A stretch of 64,000 nt of DNA, taken from JBFWRK01 sp050248955. GTDB taxonomy: Bacteria; Actinomycetota; Acidimicrobiia; Acidimicrobiales; Ilumatobacteraceae. Positions within the stretch are counted from its first letter, which is position 1. Each line of letters opens with the position of its first letter. Both the position numbers and the translations under genes were made by a program. Below are positions 58,062-64,000 of the stretch, piece after piece. The notes beneath the pieces were generated by a model. It saw only the letters and a program-made list of their open reading frames with translations. It was not told the DNA's origin and made no database searches. The stretch is taken from NCBI GenBank assembly GCA_050248955.1, contig JBFWRK010000001.1:62001-126000 (forward strand). Reading direction: 5' to 3'.

Positions 58062-61000
58062 ATGGGGTTCAACAACCCGAACATGCCGTGGGGCGAGTTG
58101 GAAGCCCGCCTGTCGGGGAAGCGCCTCGCCAACGGGCGCGCCCCGGGCAGCCCGAGCTGGAACGCCGGTGGCGACGGCCCGGCATGGAGCCGCAAGCGTC
58201 AGCCGTTCGAACCACCCGTCGACGGCCGCAGCGCGCGCTCGTCGACGCCGTACGCCGAGTTGCACTGCCACTCGAACTTCTCGTTCCTCGACGGCGCGTC
58301 GCATCCGGAGGAGCTCGCCGAGGAGGCGGCCCGGCTCGGCCTCGAAGCGCTCGCGCTCACCGACCACGACGGCTTGTACGGCGTGGTCCGCTTCGCCGAG
58401 GCGGCCCGGGCCGTCGGGTTGCCGACCGTGTTCGGCGCCGAGATCACGCTGGCCAGGGGCGGCGGCCACGACGAACGAGTGGTCAAGCAGGAGCGGGCGA
58501 CCGAGCGCCAGGTCGATGGTTCGGCGGCAGCCCGCCGGCGCGACGGGTGGCTCGGCCCGCAGCTCGGTGAGCCCGACCCCCACGGCGAGCACCTCGTGCT
58601 CCTCGCCGACGGCCCGGAGGGGTATGCCCGGCTGTCCCGATCGTTGAGCCTCGGACACCTCGCCGGCGAGAAGGGCGCGCCGCGCTTCACGCTCGGCGAT
58701 CTCGCCGACTCCGGGCGCGGGCACTGGTGGGCGTTGACCGGGTGCCGCAAGGGCTCGGTGCCGGCGGCGCTCGAACGGGAAGGCCCGAGCGCCGCCCGTC
58801 GGGAGCTGCGCCGCCTCGTCGAGGCGTTCGGCCGGGAGCGCGTGGTGGTCGAGCTGTGGGACCACGGCGACCCGCTCGACTCCCATCGCAACGACGCGCT
58901 GGTCGAGCTCGCGCTGAGCGAGGACGTGATGGCGATCGCCACCAACAACGTCCACTACGCCACGCCTGCCCGCCGGCCATTGGCCACCGCGCTCGCCGCC
59001 GTGCGAGCCCGGCGCAGTCTCGACGAGGTCGATCCGTGGTTGCCGGCAGCGTCGCTCTCCCACCTCCGCAGCGGAGCCGAGCAGGCGCGGCACATGGCGC
59101 GCTACCCCGGGGTGGTCGAGGCGGCGGCCGCGCTCGGCCGGGCGCTCGCGTTCGACCTGTCGCTCGTCGCGCCGTCGTTGCCGCCCTACCCCTGCCCCGA
59201 CGGGCTCGACGAGATGGCGTACCTGCGGCAGCTGGCCGAAGTCGGCGGACGCCGTCGCTACGGAGAACGTCACGAGCATCCGCACGCGTGGTCGGTCATC
59301 GACCACGAGCTCGCCGTGATCGAGCACCTCGGGTTCCCCGGGTACTTCCTCGTGGTGTGGGACATCGTCGACTTCTGCCGGCGGTCCGACATCTACTGCC
59401 AGGGTCGGGGGAGCGCGGCGAACAGTGCGGTCTGCTACGCGCTCGGCATCACCAAGGCCGATGCCGTGGGGCTGGGACTGCTGTTCGAGCGGTTCCTGTC
59501 ACCGCAGCGCGACGGGCCGCCCGACATCGACATCGACATCGAGTCGGACCGCCGCGAAGAGGTCATCCAGTACGTGTACGACCGCTACGGCCGGCACCAC
59601 ACGGCACAGGTCGCGAACGTGATCACCTACCGTGCCCGCTCGTCGGTGCGCGACATCGCCAAGGCGTTCGGGTTCGCGCCCGGCCAGCAGGACGCCTGGT
59701 CGAAGCAGGTCGACGCGTGGGGCCGGGTCGAGGCCACGGCTGCCCAACTCAAGCCCGACGGCACGCCCGATCACGACATCCCCGCGTCCGTCCTCCGGTT
59801 CGCCGCCGAGGTCGAGGACTTCCCACGGCACCTCGGCATCCACTCCGGCGGGATGGTGATCTGCGACCGTCCGGTGATCGAGGTGTGCCCCGTCGAGTGG
59901 GCGCGGATGGATCGCCGCTCCGTCCTCCAGTGGGACAAGGACGACTGCGCCGCGACCGGGCTCGTGAAGTTCGATCTGCTCGGGCTCGGGATGCTGTCGG
60001 CGCTGCACTACGCCGTCGATCTGATCCGCGAGCACCGTGGCTACGAGCTCGACCTCGCCACCATCCCGCAGGAGGACGAGGTCTACGAGATGCTGTGCCG
60101 CGCCGACACGGTCGGGGTGTTCCAGATCGAGTCGCGCGCCCAGATGGCGACGCTGCCCCGGTTGCGGCCGCGCACGTTCTACGACCTCGTGGTCGAGGTG
60201 GCACTGATCCGCCCGGGGCCGATCCAGGGCGGTTCGGTGCACCCGTACATCCGCCGCCGCAACGGCCAGGAGCCGGTCACCTACCTGCACCCGTTGCTCG
60301 AGAACTCCCTCGCCAAGACGCTCGGTGTGCCGCTGTTCCAGGAGCAGCTGATGCAGATGGCGATCGATGTCGCCGGGTTCAGCCCGGCCGAGTCCGATCA
60401 GTTGCGCCAAGCGATGGGCTCGAAGCGATCGCGCACGCGCATGGAACGGCTCCGCCTCCGGCTCTACGAGGGGATGGCCGAGCGCGGCATCGAGGGCGCG
60501 GTCGCCGACGAGCTGTTCGAGAAGATGGCGGCGTTCGCCAACTACGGCTTCCCCGAGTCGCACAGCGTCTCGTTCGCCTACCTCGTCTACGCGTCGTCGT
60601 GGATCAAGTACCACGAGCCAGCGGCGTTCTGCGCCGCGCTCCTGAACGCGCAACCGATGGGGTTCTGGTCGCCGCACTCGCTCGTGCGCGATGCCCGCCG
60701 CCACGATGTCGTCACCCGGACCCCCGATCTCAACGCCTCAGCGGCGACGGCAACGCTCGAACCGTGCCCCGAGAGCCACAACGGTGTCGCCGTGCGGCTG
60801 GGGCTCGGCTACGTGCGAGGCATCGGCACGGATCTGGCGAAGGAGGTCGACGCCGGCCGGCCGTACGCCAGCATCGAAGATCTCGTCCGGTGTGTCGGGT
60901 CGTTGCAAGTGCAACAACTCGAGGCCTTGGCGACGGCAGGCGTGTTCGGCGAGTGCTTCGGGCTCGATCGCCGCGCCGCGCTGTGGGCCGTCGGCGCGGT

Positions 61001-61481
61001 CGCACAGAGCCGTCCCGATCGGCTCCCCGGCATTGTCATCGGCGCCGCGTCACCGCGTCTGCCGGGGATGGATGTCGTCGAGGAGGCGGTGGCGGATCTG
61101 TGGTCGACGGGCATCGCTCCCGACGGCCATCCGACGCAGTTCATCCGCGACCGGCTCGATGCGCTCGGCGTCGTCACCGCGACGGGGTTGTGGCAGGCGG
61201 AGCCCGGCACGCGGGTGCTCGTCGGTGGCGTCGTCACGCACCGCCAACGCCCGATGACCGCGCAGGGCACCACGTTCATGAACCTCGAGGACGAGACCGG
61301 GCTCATGAACATCGTGATCTCCAGGGGGTGTTGGACCCGTCATCGCCGAGTGGCCCGGGAGGCACCGGCACTGCTGGTCCGGGGCCGGTTGGAGCGCAGC
61401 GAGGGCGTCATCAACATCGTCGCCGAGGCGATGGAGCCGCTGCCCGTGCCGGCGACCGTCGCGAGCCGCGACTTCCACTGA
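58062..61481 (+). CDS. dnaE2: DnaE2 error-prone DNA polymerase
   Basis: 1139 residues, typical of DnaE2. The N-terminal PHP domain is visible (AELHCHSNFSFLDGASHPEELAEEAARLGL, LTDHDGLYG) after a 65-residue leader with a possible clamp- or ImuB-contacting segment. The palm has the catalytic acids in GPPDIDIDIESDRREEV (about 485-500), and later parts include GVPLFQEQLMQMAIDVAGF and the tandem helix-hairpin-helix and OB-fold regions (TRVLVGGVVTHRQRP). It performs translesion synthesis with ImuA' and ImuB. Control by LexA is indicated by the upstream box. Confidence 0.96.
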   Translation: MGFNNPNMPWGELEARLSGKRLANGRAPGSPSWNAGGDGPAWSRKRQPFEPPVDGRSARSSTPYAELHCHSNFSFLDGASHPEELAEEAARLGLEALALTDHDGLYGVVRFAEAARAVGLPTVFGAEITLARGGGHDERVVKQERATERQVDGSAAARRRDGWLGPQLGEPDPHGEHLVLLADGPEGYARLSRSLSLGHLAGEKGAPRFTLGDLADSGRGHWWALTGCRKGSVPAALEREGPSAARRELRRLVEAFGRERVVVELWDHGDPLDSHRNDALVELALSEDVMAIATNNVHYATPARRPLATALAAVRARRSLDEVDPWLPAASLSHLRSGAEQARHMARYPGVVEAAAALGRALAFDLSLVAPSLPPYPCPDGLDEMAYLRQLAEVGGRRRYGERHEHPHAWSVIDHELAVIEHLGFPGYFLVVWDIVDFCRRSDIYCQGRGSAANSAVCYALGITKADAVGLGLLFERFLSPQRDGPPDIDIDIESDRREEVIQYVYDRYGRHHTAQVANVITYRARSSVRDIAKAFGFAPGQQDAWSKQVDAWGRVEATAAQLKPDGTPDHDIPASVLRFAAEVEDFPRHLGIHSGGMVICDRPVIEVCPVEWARMDRRSVLQWDKDDCAATGLVKFDLLGLGMLSALHYAVDLIREHRGYELDLATIPQEDEVYEMLCRADTVGVFQIESRAQMATLPRLRPRTFYDLVVEVALIRPGPIQGGSVHPYIRRRNGQEPVTYLHPLLENSLAKTLGVPLFQEQLMQMAIDVAGFSPAESDQLRQAMGSKRSRTRMERLRLRLYEGMAERGIEGAVADELFEKMAAFANYGFPESHSVSFAYLVYASSWIKYHEPAAFCAALLNAQPMGFWSPHSLVRDARRHDVVTRTPDLNASAATATLEPCPESHNGVAVRLGLGYVRGIGTDLAKEVDAGRPYASIEDLVRCVGSLQVQQLEALATAGVFGECFGLDRRAALWAVGAVAQSRPDRLPGIVIGAASPRLPGMDVVEEAVADLWSTGIAPDGHPTQFIRDRLDALGVVTATGLWQAEPGTRVLVGGVVTHRQRPMTAQGTTFMNLEDETGLMNIVISRGCWTRHRRVAREAPALLVRGRLERSEGVINIVAEAMEPLPVPATVASRDFH

Positions 61482-61655
61482 CCGATGCCATCGCCGCCAG
61501 CCCGGACCCCCGATCTCTGTCGGTCTTCGGACATCATTCGCTTCTCTGTCGGCTTCCGGACTGGATCGGTCCGGATCCGCGCGGAGACGCTTCGGGGAGT
61601 CGGATCTCGACAGAGAACCGTCGGGGCGTCGAGATCCGGGACGAGGTTCGCGCGG

Positions 61656-61994
61656 TCAGTCGTTCGGGGATTCGGGGAGGTCGTCGTTGAACCCCCGGTA
61701 CATCTCGTAGATCTCCTTGCACTTCTGGCACATCGGGAGCTGCTTCGGGTCACGGCTCGGAACCCAGACGTGACCGCACAGCGCTTCGATCGGCGTGCCG
61801 TAGATGCGTGCCTCGAGGACCTTCGCCGCCGCGCTCTCACCCGGCGCCGTCTTGACGATGTGCGCGACTGCCGGCTCACCGGTCTCGAGGAGCTCCTCGG
61901 TGATCGGCAGCGTCTCCGCGGGCATCGTCTCGAGCTCGGGCACTCCTCCAGTCAACCACGCTCGATGCGTGTCGACGTCGGCACGTACACTCAT
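61656..61994 (-). CDS. DUF3039-family small zinc-binding protein
   Basis: 112 residues. The conserved core AKVLEARIYGTPIEALCGHVWVPSRDPKQLPMCQKCKEIYEMYRG, with Cys-Gly-His and CxxC, matches the actinobacterial DUF3039 family and is likely a zinc ribbon. The N-terminal 45 residues are acidic and not conserved in my recollection. The start is uncertain: ATG 61994 is used, but a later ATG (MPAETLP) is possible. Its ATG is only five bases from the divergent FmdB-like ATG. Confidence 0.83.
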   Translation of the reverse strand: MSVRADVDTHRAWLTGGVPELETMPAETLPITEELLETGEPAVAHIVKTAPGESAAAKVLEARIYGTPIEALCGHVWVPSRDPKQLPMCQKCKEIYEMYRGFNDDLPESPND

Positions 61995-61999
61995 CGTCG

Positions 62000-62223
62000 A
62001 TGCCGCTCTACGAGTACCGCTGCCGGACCTGTGAATCGACCTTCGAGATGCGCCGGCCGATGTCCGATGCGAATGCGCCCGCCTCGTGCCCCGACGGCCA
62101 CGACGGCGCCATCCGGCTGCTCTCCGTGTTCGCCTCGACCGGCGCGGCCGCCACGTCCGGTGGACCGGCACCGTGTCGTCAGGCGGCGGTTGCGGGTCGG
62201 CCTGCGGCTGCCACGGCGGCTGA
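62000..62223 (+). pseudogene. FmdB-family zinc-ribbon protein with apparent frameshift
   Basis: The first 55-58 codons are a normal FmdB/CxxC_CxxC_SSSS zinc ribbon: MPLYEYRCRTCESTFEMRRP, then NAPASCPDGHDGAIRLLSVF. The usual Cys/Gly-rich tail (GGGCGSACGCHGG then TGA at 62221-62223) is present but in the -1 frame, beginning near 62173. One missing G in CACC(G)GTG would restore a 75-residue protein. As given, the frame runs on to 62365 with a meaningless tail and overlaps the next gene. It is either a recent mutation or a sequence error. TACACT (61986-61991) lies eight bases before the ATG. Confidence 0.75.
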
Positions 62224-62283
62224 CCCCGCCCACGGACATGAGGTCGCCGCCCGGGCGCTCGCCGCTCGGCCGCTCGTTGCCCG

Positions 62284-62916
62284 TCACGCCTCCAGGGTGG
62301 ACAGCTCGGCGGCGAGGTTCGCGCGAGCCCGCGACTCGCGCTCACGCATCGCGGGTGTGCTGTAGATGTGCTCGGCGTCGAGGAACCGGCGCAGCACAGC
62401 GGCGCGCCCCGTGCGCCATGCCGCGTCGTCGACGTGGCGGTACTCGACCCGTACGCCCCGCGCGTATGCCGCGTACGCTGCGGCATCGGCGCCGAGCACC
62501 GCGAGGTCCGCGTCGAGCAGCACCGCTGCGGGCGGATCGGCGTGGAGATCGACGGGCTCGTGGGCGGCGGTGAGCAGGATCAGCCGCGCCACCTCGGCAG
62601 TGCGCAACAGGTCGATCCCGAGCTCGCCGAGCGTCCGCCGGGCGAGCTCCGCCGACGCCTGCTCGTTGGTGACGGCGCGGGGTTCGTAGACCGCGTCGTG
62701 GTACCACGCTGCCAGCCGCACGGCCGCGGCGTCGGGCGTCGGTACCGTGCGCAGCAGTTCGGTGACGTCGCTGACGACGCGGTGCACATGCAGCTCGCCG
62801 TGGTAACGACGGTGCGGCTCGCGGTAGCGGGCGAGCAGCTCGTCCAGCGCTGCTTCCGCGGACGTCGAACGGCCGACGTCGGCGAGCCACTGCTCACGGG
62901 CGACTCCAGGCTCCAC
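62284..62916 (-). CDS. HD-superfamily phosphohydrolase (COG4339-like)
   Basis: 210 residues. RYREPHRRYHGELHVHRVV, AWYHDAVYEP (the HD motif) and AVLLDADLAVLGADAAAYAAYARGVRVEY match the predicted metal-dependent HD hydrolases of the COG4339 type. It probably hydrolyses a phosphoester of a nucleotide. The real 3' end faces the broken FmdB gene. The start codon context is not decisive. Confidence 0.85.
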   Translation of the reverse strand: MEPGVAREQWLADVGRSTSAEAALDELLARYREPHRRYHGELHVHRVVSDVTELLRTVPTPDAAAVRLAAWYHDAVYEPRAVTNEQASAELARRTLGELGIDLLRTAEVARLILLTAAHEPVDLHADPPAAVLLDADLAVLGADAAAYAAYARGVRVEYRHVDDAAWRTGRAAVLRRFLDAEHIYSTPAMRERESRARANLAAELSTLEA

Positions 62917-62972
62917 GCTCGCGGAGCGTACGTGGCCCGACCACGTGGTCGGCTGCGCGAAGGTGGACGACG

Positions 62973-63281
62973 ATGACGATCCTCGTGGACGAGCCCCGCT
63001 GGTGGTTCAAGGGACGCAAGTGGTGCCACCTCGTGAGCGACGTGAGCCTCCACGAGCTGCACGCGTTCGCGGATCTGGTCGGCATCCCGCGTCGTGGGTT
63101 CCAGGGCGATCACTACGACGTACCCGAGGAGTACCGGCCCCAGGTGCTCGAGGCCGGCGCGGTCGTGGTCGAGAGCCGCGAGCTGCTCCGGCGCCTGCGC
63201 GGGGCGGGGCTGCGGCTCAGCCCGGCGGCGCGGCGCTCGGCGGGCGCGTCGGCGGACGGCGTGCTCGGGTCGCAGGGATGA
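62973..63281 (+). CDS. DUF4031-family protein
   Basis: 102 residues. MTILVDEPRWWFKGRKWCHL, then DVSLHELHAFADLVGIPRRGFQGDHYDVPEEYR, fits DUF4031, a small family of unknown function with conserved Cys-His and Asp-His-Tyr positions that could bind a metal. The last 20 residues are Ala/Ser/Gly-rich. It overlaps the next gene by ATGA, so the two are likely co-expressed. Confidence 0.82.
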   Translation: MTILVDEPRWWFKGRKWCHLVSDVSLHELHAFADLVGIPRRGFQGDHYDVPEEYRPQVLEAGAVVVESRELLRRLRGAGLRLSPAARRSAGASADGVLGSQG

Positions 63282-63655
63282 ACGAGGAGCCGACGGTTCG
63301 GCTCGAACGATGGACCGGCCCATGGCCGGCCGACGACAAGGACGCCAACTTCAAGGCCGATGTCGCGCTCTACGGCTCGGCCGATCCGCTGCGGACCATC
63401 ACCGCGCTCTCCGGGTCGACGGGCGTCCCGATCGGGGCCATCGTGCGCTACGTGCTCGCGAGGTGGGCGAGCGAGGGTTCCTCCGGACTGCTCGAGCTCG
63501 GGCCGACGATGGTCCGCCGCCTCGAAGCGGTCTGCGCCGATGCCGAGCGGACCGGCACCGACGAAGCACGCCTCGCGGCATACGAACGGCTGCGCCAGAT
63601 GCTCGGGTGGTTGGCCTACCCGATGGATCATCCCGAGGTCTACGAGGATCCCTGA
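63278..63655 (+). CDS. DUF6027-family protein
   Basis: 125 residues. RLERWTGPWPADDKDANFKADVALYG and then TGVPIGAIVRYVLARWASEGSSGLLELGPTMVRRLE form a compact helical protein resembling actinobacterial DUF6027 proteins. The middle looks like a helix-turn-helix (VPIGAIVRYVLARW), so DNA binding is conceivable. The function is unknown. The ATGA start overlaps the DUF4031 stop, and the end overlaps the convergent LysR-type gene by 16 bases. Confidence 0.75.
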   Translation: MNEEPTVRLERWTGPWPADDKDANFKADVALYGSADPLRTITALSGSTGVPIGAIVRYVLARWASEGSSGLLELGPTMVRRLEAVCADAERTGTDEARLAAYERLRQMLGWLAYPMDHPEVYEDP

Positions 63656-63999
63656 CGACCGGCTCCGGCGGCGACGGCGACGTCCAGGAACGCTCGTGCC
63701 GCAGGCGAGAGCCCGCGCGGTCGGTGGACGAGCCCGATCGTCCGCCACAGCCGCGGTTCGAGCCCGGCGATCGTCGCCCCTCGCGCCTCGGCGTCGAAGG
63801 CGAGCGGTGCAGGGAGCACGGTCGCGCCGGCACCCGCCACGACGAGCGGGATGATGGCTTCGCGCTGCGCTGTCTCCACCGCGACGACTGGCGTCGCGCC
63901 GATCGTCGCGAAGGCCGTCTCGATCAGATCGCGGATCGACGTGCCCGGCGGGCTGAGGACGAGCGCCTCGGCAGCGAGCGAGCCGAGCGCGAACCGGCG
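63640..63999 (-). CDS. LysR-type regulator, C-terminal part (truncated by window edge)
   Basis: About 119 residues of the effector-binding domain are visible: LVLSPPGTSIRDLIETAF, VETAQREAIIPLVVAGAGAT, VLPAPLA and GLVHRPRGLSPAARAFLD, the usual last strands and helices of a LysR co-inducer domain. The helix-turn-helix lies beyond the right edge. The regulated genes cannot be told. Confidence 0.8.
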   Translation of the reverse strand, partial: RRFALGSLAAEALVLSPPGTSIRDLIETAFATIGATPVVAVETAQREAIIPLVVAGAGATVLPAPLAFDAEARGATIAGLEPRLWRTIGLVHRPRGLSPAARAFLDVAVAAGAGRQGSS

Positions 64000-64000
64000 A

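Noticed and set aside
60902..60920. GTTGCAAGTGCAAC in dnaE2 as a second copy of the hup palindrome
   Set aside because: It lies within conserved coding sequence, differs at the centre and probably reflects codon choice.
61490..61655. Small gene or RNA after dnaE2
   Set aside because: The stretch has repeated CTCTGTCGG and CGGATC words but no start with a conserved product, no convincing hairpin and no terminator.

Overview
The window is very GC-rich (about 70% by eye) and densely packed. It carries hallmarks of an actinobacterium, most likely class Acidimicrobiia (Ilumatobacter-like). These include two WYL regulators of the PafB/PafC type, a CofC/FbiD F420 enzyme, TIGR03084-like and DUF3039 proteins, an HU gene followed by a lysine/alanine repeat protein, perfect actinobacterial LexA boxes, and ImuA'-ImuB-DnaE2. 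The taxonomic call is inference from gene content. I saw no rRNA, tRNA, CRISPR array or intact insertion sequence.

Layout. 1-12.7 kb: tail of a thiamine-diphosphate enzyme, FlK-type thioesterase, TldD/TldE protease pair, lipoprotein, RmlD-like reductase divergent from a PPOX protein, VIT1-type transporter, pgl-pgi, PhoD-like Tat phosphatase, acyl-CoA synthetase. 13-20.8 kb: 3-hydroxyacyl-CoA dehydrogenase, a WYL regulator, then a 4.2-kb patchwork of two small regulator/target pairs (APC permease/PadR, TetR/SnoaL-like) and broken genes, then a second WYL regulator and an exonuclease. 20.8-26 kb: PIN-PhoH, lipoprotein, AhpD-like, HIT, HU plus a Lys/Ala-repeat protein, TIGR03084-like protein and a tandem repeat. 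26-39 kb: PIG-L, CofC, GpsA, secernin-like, MOSC, SDR, TauE, RNase HII, amine oxidase, patatin, and a metB-cbs transsulfuration operon.

39.2-46 kb holds a tightly coupled five-gene operon (SWIM zinc finger, DUF5691, MoxR AAA+ ATPase, DUF5682 with TraB/EreA-like motifs, VWA). It resembles E. coli yehL-M-P-Q and is the best candidate here for a poorly understood system. 47-62 kb contains the SOS mutasome in two places: imuA'-imuB at 48 kb and dnaE2 at 58 kb. Both are preceded by a LexA box one base from a -10 hexamer that positions transcription to begin at the start codon. Between them are a response regulator with a GGDEF-EAL protein, a MATE exporter, a NUDIX-GNAT fusion, a PPOX protein and a DEAD-box helicase. 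The right end has DUF3039, a frameshifted FmdB zinc ribbon, HD, DUF4031 and DUF6027 proteins, and a truncated LysR regulator.

A recurrent feature is a TAnnnT hexamer 6-9 bases upstream of the start codon without room for a Shine-Dalgarno sequence, found at about twenty genes. This suggests pervasive leaderless transcription. Genes internal to operons instead use ATGA/GTGA overlaps or AGGAGG-type sites.
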